From positions 122,822 to 186,821 of the forward strand of contig NZ_CP029359.1 in assembly GCF_003130795.1 (NCBI RefSeq): a DNA stretch of 64,000 nt, in the 5' to 3' direction. Position 1 is the stretch's first letter, and every line of letters begins with the position of its first letter. A model generated the notes under the pieces. That model was not told the origin of the DNA and searched no databases. It worked only from the letters and a program-made list of their open reading frames with translations. This DNA is from Azospirillum thermophilum (GTDB lineage Bacteria > Pseudomonadota > Alphaproteobacteria > Azospirillales > Azospirillaceae). Positions 8,721-17,635 of the stretch are shown here, one piece after another. Made by a program: the position numbers and the translations under genes.

Positions 8721-10207
8721 TCAGGCAGTCAGCCGGACAGGCTCATCAAATCTCGGCGCTTCCCAAGGACGAGCGCATCGTCGTCCTGATCGTCGACCAC
8801 CCGCGCCGCGACCTCGCCGGGCTCGTCCTGGTCGCCCGCGCGCTATGCGCCTCGGGTCGCGCATGCGCACTCATGCCCGCCAACCTGCGCTTCTGGGAAT
8901 TGCCGGCAGTGCTGGACCGGGTGGACTTCGTCCTGCTGCAGAATGCCGTCCAGGGCAACGAGGACATGATGGCCCTGCTGGCGCGCGAGGGCATCCCCTA
9001 CGGCGTCCTGCAGTCCGAGGGATCGGTGTATTTCGAGGAGCCGGGACCGGACGACGCGCCGATGACGCGCAACGACACGCTGGACGGGCTGATCCTGGAG
9101 AACGCCGCCCTGCGCGACCGCGTCGCGGTGTTCTGCGCCTGGACGGAGTGGGTGGCCGACTATCTGGTGCATTTCGGCTATTTCCGGCCGGACCAAGTCG
9201 CTGTGACCGGAACGCCGCGCACCGACCTGCTGGTAGCGCCGCTGGCCGGCGCGTCGCGCAGCCTGTCCGCCTCGGCAGGGCGCTACGGACGGCCGCTGGT
9301 GATGGTCAACTGCACCTTCACCATCGCCAACCCGCGCTTCGTGACGCCGGAGCAGGAGATCAGCTACGCGGTGAGGGACAGCAACGGCAAGTTCACCCGT
9401 CCTTTTCTGGAGGCCTACCAGCACTCGGCACGCGATGCCCTGCAAGGCACCGTGGCGCTGACCAACGACCTGGCGCAGCGCTTTCCGGATGTGGCCTTCC
9501 TGGTCCGGCCACATCCCTTCGAATCCCTGGACATCTACCGCGAGACCCTGCTGCCTCTCCCCAACCTGCATCTGGACGGCAGCGGCAGCATCGAAGGCTG
9601 GCTGCTCCGTGCCGACGCCGTGATCCACTGGTGCAGCTCGACCGCCATCGAGGCGGCGGTGGTCGGCATTCCCGCCCTCCAGCCGCAATGGCTGCCGCAG
9701 ATCCGCCGCGTACCGTTCGCCGATGCCGCGAGCGTCGCCTGCGACACCCTTGAGGATCTGGCCCGCCACCTGGAAGCCATCGTCGCCGGCCGCTTCACGC
9801 TGTCCGGGGAAGAACGCGCCCGCATCGATGCGACGGTACGGCGCGCTTTCCATATGGCGGATGGACAAGCACACCGGCGCGTCGCCAGAGCCGTCCTGGC
9901 CGCGCTCGACCGGACGGGGGGCCGAACCGGGGAAGCGGCGGGGCCACCGCGTGATCTGCCGGCGGTTCCGCAGGCCTCGCTGGAACGCTGGCAAGCCTCC
10001 GACAAGCGGTTCGACGCGCATGATGTCCATGCCATCCTGGCGGCGGTGGATGGGGCATCCGGGGCCGCAGCGGCTTCCCCCGCCACCGCCCTCCCCGTTC
10101 CAGGCACGCAGGCGGGCATCTTCGACCCGCACTTCCCGGCACCGCAGAGCGTTGTCCTCATTCCTGCGGCGGCGGCCTGCAGGGCGATTCCGCAGGACGC
10201 CTCATGA
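8717..10207 (+). CDS. Surface carbohydrate biosynthesis protein (glycosyl/glycerophosphotransferase-like)
   Basis: Protein of 496 residues resembling the family called surface carbohydrate biosynthesis protein. It begins with a Rossmann-like stretch (IVVLIVDHPRRDLAGLVL). It then has FCAWTEWVADYL, VTGTPRTDLL and the C-terminal nucleotide-binding loop WCSSTAIEAAVVGIPALQP, all typical of GT-B enzymes such as CDP-glycerol transferases. The C-terminal 80 residues are Ala/Pro-rich and may be disordered. It sits between the methyltransferase and legI, overlapping both by ATGA, so it may transfer the finished nonulosonate. That is inference; no donor-specific motif is recognised. Confidence 0.72.
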   Translation: MIRQSAGQAHQISALPKDERIVVLIVDHPRRDLAGLVLVARALCASGRACALMPANLRFWELPAVLDRVDFVLLQNAVQGNEDMMALLAREGIPYGVLQSEGSVYFEEPGPDDAPMTRNDTLDGLILENAALRDRVAVFCAWTEWVADYLVHFGYFRPDQVAVTGTPRTDLLVAPLAGASRSLSASAGRYGRPLVMVNCTFTIANPRFVTPEQEISYAVRDSNGKFTRPFLEAYQHSARDALQGTVALTNDLAQRFPDVAFLVRPHPFESLDIYRETLLPLPNLHLDGSGSIEGWLLRADAVIHWCSSTAIEAAVVGIPALQPQWLPQIRRVPFADAASVACDTLEDLARHLEAIVAGRFTLSGEERARIDATVRRAFHMADGQAHRRVARAVLAALDRTGGRTGEAAGPPRDLPAVPQASLERWQASDKRFDAHDVHAILAAVDGASGAAAASPATALPVPGTQAGIFDPHFPAPQSVVLIPAAAACRAIPQDAS

Positions 10208-11280
10208 GCGCCGCGCCGGCTTTGCGCTTTCCCCGTACCTTCACCATCGCCGGCCGGCCGATCGGTGCGGGACACCCGTGCCTGCTGATCGCCGAAGCCG
10301 GGGTCAACCACAACGGCTCCGCGGAGCTGGCGCACCGGCTGATCGATGCCGCAGCCGAGGCCGGGGCCGATGCGGTGAAGTTCCAGACCTTCCGTACGGA
10401 CGGCCTCCTCACCTCCGATGCTCCCAAGGCGGCCTACCAGGTGGCGAACACCGGCACGGGCGGCAGCCAGCAATCCATGCTGCGCGCGCTGGAACTGCAA
10501 CCGGACGTCTTCGCCGGGTTGTCGGAGCATTGCGCCCGCCGGGGCCTCCTGTTCCTGTCCACCCCGTTCGATCATGAGAGCGTCGACCTCCTCTCCGCCC
10601 TCGGGATGCCGGCTTTCAAGGTCCCCTCAGGCGAGGTGACGCATCCGGCCCTGCTGGAGCATGTGGCGGCGCAGGGACGTCCGGTACTGCTGTCCACCGG
10701 CATGGCGACACTGGCCGAGGTGGACGAGGCGGTACGCTGCCTGTCGGGGGCCGGTTGCCGCGAACTGGCACTGCTGCAATGCACCTCGACCTACCCGGCC
10801 CCGCCGGAAGAGGCCAACCTGAGGGTGATCGGCACCTACGCGCAGGCCTTCGGGGTTCCCGTCGGCTTCTCCGACCATACGCTCGGGGAAGCCGTGGCAC
10901 CCGCGGCGGTGGCTCTCGGCGCCGTCATGGTCGAGAAGCACTTCACCCTGGATACCGCCCTCCCGGGTCCGGATCACCGGGCCTCGCTCGACCCGTCTGG
11001 CTTCCGCCGCCTGGTGGCGGCGGTACGCGCGGTGGAGGCCGCTCTCGGCGACGGGATCAAGCGGCCGACGGCCGGCGAAATGGACACCCGCGCCGTGGCG
11101 CGCCGCAGCCTGTTCGTCCGGCATGCCCTGCCGGCAGGCCACCGGCTGACGGCGGTGGATCTCGTCGCGCTGCGGCCAGCCGGCGGCATCGCCCCCAACC
11201 ATCGCGACCTCATCCTTGGCCGGCGGACCACAAGGCCCCTGACCGGCGGCGAACGCCTCGACTGGAGCGACCTCGCATGA
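10204..11280 (+). CDS. legI: Nonulosonate synthase (LegI/NeuB type)
   Basis: Protein of 358 residues. The N-terminal TIM barrel has LLIAEAGVNHNGS near residue 28, KFQTF near 60, LFLSTPFDH and VPSGEV. A C-terminal SAF domain follows from about residue 295 (VARRSLFV). It condenses the 6-deoxymannose derivative released by LegG with phosphoenolpyruvate to give legionaminic acid. Active-site residues of NeuB-type synthases are in place, including MVEKHFTLD near residue 240. It overlaps both neighbours by 4 bases. Sialic acid and pseudaminic acid synthases are close relatives, but LegB, LegC and LegG here favour legionaminate. Confidence 0.92.
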   Translation: MSAAPALRFPRTFTIAGRPIGAGHPCLLIAEAGVNHNGSAELAHRLIDAAAEAGADAVKFQTFRTDGLLTSDAPKAAYQVANTGTGGSQQSMLRALELQPDVFAGLSEHCARRGLLFLSTPFDHESVDLLSALGMPAFKVPSGEVTHPALLEHVAAQGRPVLLSTGMATLAEVDEAVRCLSGAGCRELALLQCTSTYPAPPEEANLRVIGTYAQAFGVPVGFSDHTLGEAVAPAAVALGAVMVEKHFTLDTALPGPDHRASLDPSGFRRLVAAVRAVEAALGDGIKRPTAGEMDTRAVARRSLFVRHALPAGHRLTAVDLVALRPAGGIAPNHRDLILGRRTTRPLTGGERLDWSDLA

Positions 11281-12254
11281 CCCGAGCCGGAACCATTCCC
11301 GCCCCCGCCCCCGCCCCCGCCCCCGCCATCCGCCTGATCCCGCGGATCGAGGTCAAGGGACCAAATCTCGTGAAAGGGATCCAGTTCGACGGCTGGCGGG
11401 TCCTGGGCCTGCCGGAACGGTTCGCCGGGCTCTACAGTGCCGGGGGAGCCGACGAGATCATCCTGCAGGATGTGGTGGCGAGCCTCTTCCGCCGCCCTCC
11501 CCGGCTCGACGTCATCCGCCGGGTGGCCGCCGTGACCACGGTGCCCCTGACGGTCGCCGGCGGGATCCGCTCGGTGGAGGACGTGCGCGCGGTGCTGCGG
11601 GCGGGTGCGGACAAGGTCGCCATCAACACCGCGGCCATCGCCGACCCCGGCTTGCTGCGGGATGCGGCGCGCACCTTCGGTGCACAGTGCATCGTGGCGT
11701 CGATCGAGGCGATGCGCACGGGCCGCGGCCGCTACGAGTGCTTCGTCGACCATGGCCGGCAGCAGACGGGCATCGATGTGCTCGACTGGGCGCGCAGGGC
11801 CATCGACCTCGGCGCGGGGGAGATCCTTCTGACCTCGGTCGAGCGCGAAGGAACCGGCGAGGGCTTCGATCTGGAGCTGACCGCCGCCGTCTCCCGCGTG
11901 GCGCCCGTACCGGTGATCGCCTCGGGTGGAGCCGGCCGGCCGGAGCATGTCGTCCAGGCGGTCCGTGACGGTGCCGCGGATGCGGTCGCCGCCGCCTCGC
12001 TGTTCCATTTCCGCTACGCGCAGCCGGTCGAAGGGCCGACCCTGCACTGGCTTTCCCCGGATTTGCGGATGGGTACGCCGGTTGATTCCGGCAACGTCGA
12101 TTTCCTCAACCACGGCTATGGCGGGCTGCGCGCGATCCTCGTCGAACCATGCGCGATCGCGACGGTGAAGCAGGCCATGGCCGCGGCCGGAATTCCGGTG
12201 CGTCCGGACGCAACCGACGCGACCGAAGCCACCATTGCGTGGAGCACCCCATGA
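11277..12254 (+). CDS. HisF-like cyclase subunit for sugar amidination
   Basis: HisF-related TIM-barrel protein of 325 residues. Core motifs of imidazole glycerol phosphate synthase cyclase are present (IPRIEVKGPNLVKG, LTVAGGIRSVEDV, VIASGGAG), but the usual first Asp is Glu. The C-terminus carries about 70 extra residues compared with true HisF. It pairs with the HisH-like gene downstream and the sugar amidotransferase after that, the set known from Pseudomonas O-antigen loci. There, HisF-like and HisH-like proteins deliver ammonia for acetamidino groups. The N-terminus has an Ala-Pro repeat from five CCCGCC hexamers. ATG overlaps the legI stop. It is not the histidine-biosynthesis copy, judged by context. 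Confidence 0.88.
   Translation: MTRAGTIPAPAPAPAPAIRLIPRIEVKGPNLVKGIQFDGWRVLGLPERFAGLYSAGGADEIILQDVVASLFRRPPRLDVIRRVAAVTTVPLTVAGGIRSVEDVRAVLRAGADKVAINTAAIADPGLLRDAARTFGAQCIVASIEAMRTGRGRYECFVDHGRQQTGIDVLDWARRAIDLGAGEILLTSVEREGTGEGFDLELTAAVSRVAPVPVIASGGAGRPEHVVQAVRDGAADAVAAASLFHFRYAQPVEGPTLHWLSPDLRMGTPVDSGNVDFLNHGYGGLRAILVEPCAIATVKQAMAAAGIPVRPDATDATEATIAWSTP
11298..11327 (+). repeat. CCCGCC hexanucleotide repeat, five copies
   Basis: Five exact copies of a six-base unit lie seven codons into the HisF-like gene and encode alternating Pro and Ala. Slippage here would change linker length in steps of two residues without breaking the frame. Confidence 0.9.
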
Positions 12255-12943
12255 CCGCCGCCCGATCGTCCCTGCCGATCGTCATCGTCGATTACGGGCT
12301 CGGCAACCTGTTCAACCTGGAACGCGCCTTCCTCGATCAGGGTGCCGCCGAGGTCCTGGTGAGCGGCGACCCGGCCGAGATCGCCGCCGCACAGGCCATC
12401 GTCCTGCCCGGCGTCGGCGCCTTCAAGTCCGGCATGCGCCGGCTCGAGGAGAGTGGTCTTGCCTCCGTCCTGCGCGATGCCGCCAGCAAGACCCCGATGC
12501 TGGGGATCTGCCTCGGCATGCAGCTGCTGCTCGACGCGTCGGAAGAGGATGGGCACTGGCCGGGCCTGGGGATCGTTCCCGGCCGCGTGCGCCGCATCGA
12601 ACCGGAGGCATCGGGCGATGCTGCGACGACGAAGGCACATCTGAAAGTTCCGCATATGGGATGGAACGCCATCGAGCCGCCGGACGGGCGGACGGACGAT
12701 CCCTGGGCGGAGACCCTGCTGGAGAAGGTGCCCCCGGGCAGCCTGATGTATTTCCTCCACAGCTATGTCGTGGAACCGGAAGCGCCCGCCTCCGCCCTGG
12801 CGATCACCCGCTACGGACGCGACCGCTTCTGCTCGGTGCTGCGGCAGGACCGGGTAATGGGGTGCCAGTTCCACCCCGAACGCTCGGGCTCGACCGGACG
12901 AGCCATCATCCGGAGCTTCCTGAACCTCGCGCAACGGACCTAG
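12251..12943 (+). CDS. HisH-like glutamine amidotransferase subunit
   Basis: Class I glutamine amidotransferase of 230 residues, HisH subfamily. The nucleophile is Cys87 in GICLGMQ, and the His208/Glu210 pair in CQFHPE completes the triad. It would hydrolyse glutamine and channel ammonia through the HisF-like partner. Overlap with the upstream gene is ATGA. The neighbourhood (legI upstream, N-acetyl sugar amidotransferase ten bases downstream) argues that it serves nonulosonate amidination rather than histidine synthesis. Confidence 0.9.
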   Translation: MTAARSSLPIVIVDYGLGNLFNLERAFLDQGAAEVLVSGDPAEIAAAQAIVLPGVGAFKSGMRRLEESGLASVLRDAASKTPMLGICLGMQLLLDASEEDGHWPGLGIVPGRVRRIEPEASGDAATTKAHLKVPHMGWNAIEPPDGRTDDPWAETLLEKVPPGSLMYFLHSYVVEPEAPASALAITRYGRDRFCSVLRQDRVMGCQFHPERSGSTGRAIIRSFLNLAQRT

Positions 12944-12953
12944 GACGAAGACC

Positions 12954-14141
12954 ATGCAGACGATCCTGGACCGCCAGTTCAACGACCTCCCCGACGACGT
13001 CGCCTTCTGCCGGAACTGCGTGGTCTCCAACCAGCGGCCGCGCACCCTGTTCAACGAGCATGGCGTGTGCTCCGCCTGCCAGTGGTCCTACGAGAAGGAC
13101 AACGTCATCGATTGGGAATCGCGCGAGCAGGAGCTGGAGCGCCTGTGCGACCAGCACCGCAGTCGGGACGGCAGCTTCGACGTCGTCGTGCCCGGCAGCG
13201 GCGGCAAGGACACCGCCTTCGTCGCCCACCAACTGAAGCACAAATACGGCATGCACCCGTTGTGCGTGACCTGGACGCCGTTCGAATGGACGGACATCGG
13301 CTGGCAGAATTTCCGCGCCTGGAACAACGCCGGGTTCGACATCATCCTGGGCCAGCCGAACGGCCAGCTCCACCGCAAGCTGGCCCGCCTCGCCTTCGAG
13401 CTGAAGGGGGATGCCTGGGAGCCCTTTGCCTACGGACAGAAGGCCTGGGCGTTCCACATGGCCGCGCGCTTCGGCATCAAGCTGATCATGTACGGCGAGA
13501 ACGGGGAGCTGGAGTACGGCGGCTCGACCAAATACAAGCACAAGCCCAAGGAAGGGCCGGAGGAATGGACCCATGAATACTACAAGGGCAGTTCGGTCGA
13601 CGACCTGATCCGCGCCGGCCGCGACCGGGGCCTGCTCAGCCGCGAGGAGGAGATGCAGGAGACGGTCCGCTGGTACAAGGCGCCGCATCCCGACGTCATC
13701 GCCGCCCAGGGGATCGAGATGCACTGGTTCTCCTACTACAGGAAGTGGATCCCGCAGGAGAACTGGTACTACGCGGCCCGGCACTGTGGGTTCCGCGCCA
13801 ATCCCAAGGGACGTTCGGAAGGCACCTACACCAAATACGCGAGTCTCGACGACAAAGCCGACGGCTTCCACTGGTACCTCAGCTACATGAAGTTCGGCAT
13901 GGGCCGCTGTTCACGGGACGTGCAGACCGACATCCGCCGCCACCACCTGACCCGGGACGAGGGTATCGCGCTCGTCCGGCGCTATGACGGGGAATTCCCG
14001 GCCGAACATTATGACTGGTTCCTCGACTATCTCGGCATCGACGACGGCTTCTTCTGGCAGGTGATGGACTCCTACCGCCGGGTGTCGAAGGTCTGGACGC
14101 AGGCCGACGGCGAATGGCGGCTGACGCATGTGGTGTCCTGA
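12954..14141 (+). CDS. N-acetyl sugar amidotransferase (WbpG/PseA type)
   Basis: Protein of 395 residues. Cys19-Cys22 and Cys39-Cys42 form a probable metal site. An ATP PP-loop PGSGGKDT follows at residues 80-87. It would adenylate an N-acetyl group and replace its oxygen with ammonia to give an acetamidino group, as WbpG does with HisH2/HisF2 in Pseudomonas. Conserved aromatic stretches (HWFSYYRKWIPQENWYY) are typical of the family. It is the last gene of the cluster; an 82-base gap follows. The predicted product is an acetamidino legionaminic acid or a related sugar. Whether the amidine is at C5 or C7 cannot be read from sequence. Confidence 0.9.
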   Translation: MQTILDRQFNDLPDDVAFCRNCVVSNQRPRTLFNEHGVCSACQWSYEKDNVIDWESREQELERLCDQHRSRDGSFDVVVPGSGGKDTAFVAHQLKHKYGMHPLCVTWTPFEWTDIGWQNFRAWNNAGFDIILGQPNGQLHRKLARLAFELKGDAWEPFAYGQKAWAFHMAARFGIKLIMYGENGELEYGGSTKYKHKPKEGPEEWTHEYYKGSSVDDLIRAGRDRGLLSREEEMQETVRWYKAPHPDVIAAQGIEMHWFSYYRKWIPQENWYYAARHCGFRANPKGRSEGTYTKYASLDDKADGFHWYLSYMKFGMGRCSRDVQTDIRRHHLTRDEGIALVRRYDGEFPAEHYDWFLDYLGIDDGFFWQVMDSYRRVSKVWTQADGEWRLTHVVS

Positions 14142-14223
14142 CCCGGTCGGCGAAGCGGGGGGCCCACGTTGAAGCAGGCGCCGGTTGCGCCTATGATCCG
14201 CGCGATCTTCGTCGGGAGTTGAC

Positions 14224-15534
14224 ATGGGCCAGACCGATCCATCGGCGTTCTACGAGGCTTGGCGGCGCCGGATCCGCGACGATGCCCTGGCGAACTACCA
14301 GTTCGAAATGGGGCTGGCGAACCGGAACGCCGGCGCTCCCGACGTTGCAATCGCCTGTTTCCGGCGTGCCATCGACGCCCGCCCGGACATGGCAGAAGCC
14401 CATCTCGAACTGGTCCGCACCCTCCAGACGCTGGGCCGCGCCGCCGAGGCGCAGGCGGCGCTGACCGCCGGACAGGTCGCAAGGCCGGGTTTCGAAGCCG
14501 AAGGTTACTTCCGGCTCGGCAAGCGCTTCTTCGAACAGGACCACATGGCCGAGGCCGAGCAGGCCTTCCTGGCAGCGCTGGAGCGGGCACCGGAGCACGC
14601 GCCGGCGCGCTCCTACCTGGTCCTGCTGGACGGCTGGCGGCTCAATGTCGGCGGCATGATGGACGGCATACGCCGCATTCCGGAAGGCGCCGGGCACGAT
14701 CCGGACATTGCCCACGAGAGCACGCGCCTCGGCTTCGCCTTGTTCCGTCAGATGCTTCTGAAGCCCGCCATCGCCCTCTTCGATCTGGCTGCCCGGTTCG
14801 ATCCGGACAACGCGACCGAGGCGGTCTTCTTCGCCGCCATCGCCCGCCATGGATCGGGAGATGCCGGCGGGCAGCCGCCCGCCGTCCTGGACGAGGGGAT
14901 GGTCCGCAAACTTACCCCACTGATCGCCAAATCCATGTTCTTCGGCATGGTGCGCAATGAGTTCCCGGAGGCCGGACGGCTTGCCGCCATCGCGACTGCC
15001 GTCGATCCCGCTTCCACGGTCTCCGCAGGCCGTCTCGCCCAGGCGCTTGCCGCACAAGGACGGACGACCGAGGCCGCCGCCTGGGCGACGCGCGCCCTGC
15101 GGCTGCACCCCCGGCAGAGTCACGCCCTGCTGGCCCGCGCGCTCTGCGCCCAGGCGACAGGTGACGTCGAGGCTGCGCTCTTCCTGCTCCAGCAAGCCGT
15201 GGACACGACCATGGACGGTGCCGCCCGGGCCGAAGCCCGTCTGGCGCAGGGCCGCGCCCTGATCGCCGCCGGCCGCCCCGACGATGCGGCGCAGGCCCTG
15301 GCCGACGGCTTCCGGGCCGGCGAGCCGACGGTGTTCGCCGAGTATCTGCTGACCGAACAGGTCCTGGCGCATCTTGCCGGAGGCAACCGCGCGCGGGCGG
15401 CCGCCCTGCTCCGCCTCGCCCTCGCCCGGATGCCGGCCTTCGCACCGGCGCTGCGCGCACTGGAGGAGTTCCTGCGCTCCTCGGGTCAGGAACATGCCGC
15501 CCGCACCGTCTCACAACGGGCCGCCGCGCTTTGA
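14224..15534 (+). CDS. Tetratricopeptide-repeat protein
   Basis: Protein of 436 residues built from helical repeats. TPR units are clear at the N-terminus (from about residue 20, with AIACFRRAIDARPDMAEAHLEL) and again around 270-380. There is no signal peptide, transmembrane segment or catalytic domain. GGGAG lies upstream of the ATG. Such stand-alone TPR proteins are frequent among Azospirillum glycan genes and probably act as scaffolds. No specific function is recognised. It ends shortly before the convergent methyltransferase gene. Confidence 0.7.
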   Translation: MGQTDPSAFYEAWRRRIRDDALANYQFEMGLANRNAGAPDVAIACFRRAIDARPDMAEAHLELVRTLQTLGRAAEAQAALTAGQVARPGFEAEGYFRLGKRFFEQDHMAEAEQAFLAALERAPEHAPARSYLVLLDGWRLNVGGMMDGIRRIPEGAGHDPDIAHESTRLGFALFRQMLLKPAIALFDLAARFDPDNATEAVFFAAIARHGSGDAGGQPPAVLDEGMVRKLTPLIAKSMFFGMVRNEFPEAGRLAAIATAVDPASTVSAGRLAQALAAQGRTTEAAAWATRALRLHPRQSHALLARALCAQATGDVEAALFLLQQAVDTTMDGAARAEARLAQGRALIAAGRPDDAAQALADGFRAGEPTVFAEYLLTEQVLAHLAGGNRARAAALLRLALARMPAFAPALRALEEFLRSSGQEHAARTVSQRAAAL

Positions 15535-15554
15535 TGCGGATATGCTGAATTCCG

Positions 15555-16568
15555 TCAGGGCCGCCGGCGGTAGACGACGATCACCGAATCCCCCGGCGGC
15601 TCCATCACCGGATCCTCGAATCCCAGTTCGAGGACCGCGCTCATCTGTTCCGCGATGGGGCGTAGCGCCGCCATCTGCGGAGACAGGTTGACGAGGCCGG
15701 GGTCGCCGTGGCCCAGATACTTGTAAAGCGCCCGCAGGATGAGGTTCTGGAGGTACCAGCGGCGATGCCCGCCGTCGCTCAGCGTCTGCTGGTGAAGATC
15801 GAGAAGCTCGATTGGATAGAGCCGGGGCAACCCGGTCAGGCAGGCATGCGTCCACCAGGTGACATGGTGCGGCGGCATGTTGAGCACCGGATTGACGGCA
15901 TGGGCGTTGAAGGAATCTGCACTGGGAACGGACAGGATCAGCAGCCCACCCGGCTTCGTCAGCCGGACGCAGGCCGACAGGAAGCCGGCGACGTCCGCCA
16001 CATGCTCCATGACCTGGAAGGAACACACGGCATCATAGCCGCCGGGATGGGCCGCCGCATGGTCCCGTGCCGACTCCGCCAGGACGGTCAGCCCGCGCTC
16101 CCGGCACGCCGCCACGGCGGCGGGTGAGAACTCCAGCCCCGTGTAATGAGGCGAAGGCAGGGCGTCGGCGAAGTGGCCGTGGCCGCACCCCACCTCCAGC
16201 ACCTTGTCCGCCTCACCGATCCACCGCGCCGCATGCCGGAACTCGAACTTGTCCTTCTGATAGTACCAAGGGATCCGGGCGAGCTGTTCGTAGAAGGACC
16301 CGGACCCGGTCACGGAAGGATGAAAGAAGATCAGGTCCGTCGGCACGGAGCGGTACATCGCAACCTCTTCGACGCCGCCGAACTCGGCACCGACATCGAT
16401 ACCGAACAGGGTCCGGTACAGGGCCGCGATGTCCCGGACCCGCAGCGTCCGCAGATGGCGGACATCCGGCGAACCGGTCAGCGGACAGCGGGCCTCCGTA
16501 CCGGCGGAGGCGTGAAGGCAGGGCTCGGCGCCGGGAGCGGTGGGCTGGAAAGCGGACGGGATGGTCAT
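15555..16568 (-). CDS. SAM-dependent methyltransferase
   Basis: Protein of 337 residues with a class I methyltransferase fold. SAM motif I is VLEVGCGHGHF near residue 130, followed by AVCSFQVMEHVADV and LTKPGGLLILSVPS. The N-terminal 100 residues hold a CPLTG stretch and a region with no motif I know. The ATG at 16568 gives the first in-frame start near the conserved part; a longer open frame upstream runs into the divergent promoter region and looks spurious. It is convergent with the TPR gene and divergent from the glycosyltransferase at 16738. Probable target is a sugar or lipid of the surface glycan. Confidence 0.78.
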   Translation of the reverse strand: MTIPSAFQPTAPGAEPCLHASAGTEARCPLTGSPDVRHLRTLRVRDIAALYRTLFGIDVGAEFGGVEEVAMYRSVPTDLIFFHPSVTGSGSFYEQLARIPWYYQKDKFEFRHAARWIGEADKVLEVGCGHGHFADALPSPHYTGLEFSPAAVAACRERGLTVLAESARDHAAAHPGGYDAVCSFQVMEHVADVAGFLSACVRLTKPGGLLILSVPSADSFNAHAVNPVLNMPPHHVTWWTHACLTGLPRLYPIELLDLHQQTLSDGGHRRWYLQNLILRALYKYLGHGDPGLVNLSPQMAALRPIAEQMSAVLELGFEDPVMEPPGDSVIVVYRRRP

Positions 16569-16737
16569 GGTGCGGCGGGCCTGATGGCGAATGGCGGGCG
16601 TCATGCTACCAGCACTCCCCCTCCACCGGAAACCGACCGTGCGCCCGCGGCAGCCGAAAGCCGTTTCTCTGTAAGATAGGGGTGTGTTACGGTCTTTGGC
16701 ATACGGCTCTTGGTCCGTATTCCTTCCCCATCCGGTC

Positions 16738-17631
16738 ATGCGCACACCCGTCGCCCTGTTCGTCTTCAACCGCCCGGACGTCACGCGTAAGGTGTTCGAG
16801 CGGATCGCCGCCGTCCGGCCGGAAGTCCTTCTGATCGTGGCCGACGGTCCGCGCGCCGATCGCCCGGATGATGCCGCGCTGTGCGCGGAGGTCCGCCGGA
16901 TCGTCACCGCCGTCGACTGGCCCTGCGATCTGCGGGTCAACTTCGCGCCCCGCAACCTCGGCTGCGGGCTGCGGGTTTCGACGGGCCTCGACTGGGTGTT
17001 CCGTCTCGTCGAAGAGGCGATCGTCCTGGAGGACGACTGCCTGCCGGCCCCGGACTTCTTCCCCTTCTGCGAAGCGATGCTGGACCGCTACCGCCACGAC
17101 ACACGGATCGGCATCGTGTGCGGCAGCAACTTCGCCAATGGCGAGGCGGAGCCGGACGGGGACTATCTGTTCTGCCGCTACGGGCCGATCTGGGGATGGG
17201 CGACGTGGCGCCGGACATGGCGCTTCTACGACTTCGCCATGTCGACCTATGACGAGGACCGCGGCCGGGGGCTGTTGTCCGACCTCTTCACCGATCGCAA
17301 GGTGGTACGGTTCTGGGAGCGGGCCTTCGACGAATATGCCGCCGGCCGGATCGATACCTGGGACTATGCGCTGACATACGCCACCCTGCGGCAGTCGATG
17401 CTGCATGTCATCCCGGCCGTGAATCTCATCACCAACATCGGCTGCGGGCGCCCCGACGCCACCCACACCCGCGATCCGCATCCGGTTGCCGAGTGGCCGT
17501 CGGGAAGCCTGCATTTCCCGCTGCGCCACCCGTCGGCCGTCGTTGCGTCGCTGGCCTTCGAACGGTCGTTCGAACGGCGGGTCTTCGGGATCCGGCATGG
17601 CATGCCGGATCCCGCGGAGCCGAAGGACTGA
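16738..17631 (+). CDS. GT-A-fold sugar transferase (HlpA-like)
   Basis: Protein of 297 residues resembling small GT-A nucleotide-sugar transferases often labelled hemolytic protein HlpA-like. It opens with TPVALFVFNRPDVTRKVFE. LLIVADGPR follows, then the metal-binding acidic cluster IVLEDDCLPAPDFF near residue 100 and a WGWATWRRTW acceptor-side motif. No signal peptide or membrane segment is seen. Start ATG at 16738 was chosen because the conserved domain begins at residue 3. The next glycosyltransferase begins 4 bases after its stop, so the two are co-transcribed. The hemolysin label in databases has no support in the sequence. Confidence 0.75.
   Translation: MRTPVALFVFNRPDVTRKVFERIAAVRPEVLLIVADGPRADRPDDAALCAEVRRIVTAVDWPCDLRVNFAPRNLGCGLRVSTGLDWVFRLVEEAIVLEDDCLPAPDFFPFCEAMLDRYRHDTRIGIVCGSNFANGEAEPDGDYLFCRYGPIWGWATWRRTWRFYDFAMSTYDEDRGRGLLSDLFTDRKVVRFWERAFDEYAAGRIDTWDYALTYATLRQSMLHVIPAVNLITNIGCGRPDATHTRDPHPVAEWPSGSLHFPLRHPSAVVASLAFERSFERRVFGIRHGMPDPAEPKD
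17587..17613. repeat. Perfect 27-base palindrome
   Basis: Two 13-base arms, GGGATCCGGCATG and its exact complement, are separated by one G. It lies in the last codons of the HlpA-like gene, about 20 bases before the next start codon. Confidence 0.85.
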
Positions 17632-17635
17632 AGAC

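Noticed and set aside
11277..12943. HisF and HisH as histidine biosynthesis genes
   Set aside because: No other his gene is nearby, the HisF-like protein is extended and has a changed first acidic residue, and both are followed by a sugar amidotransferase.
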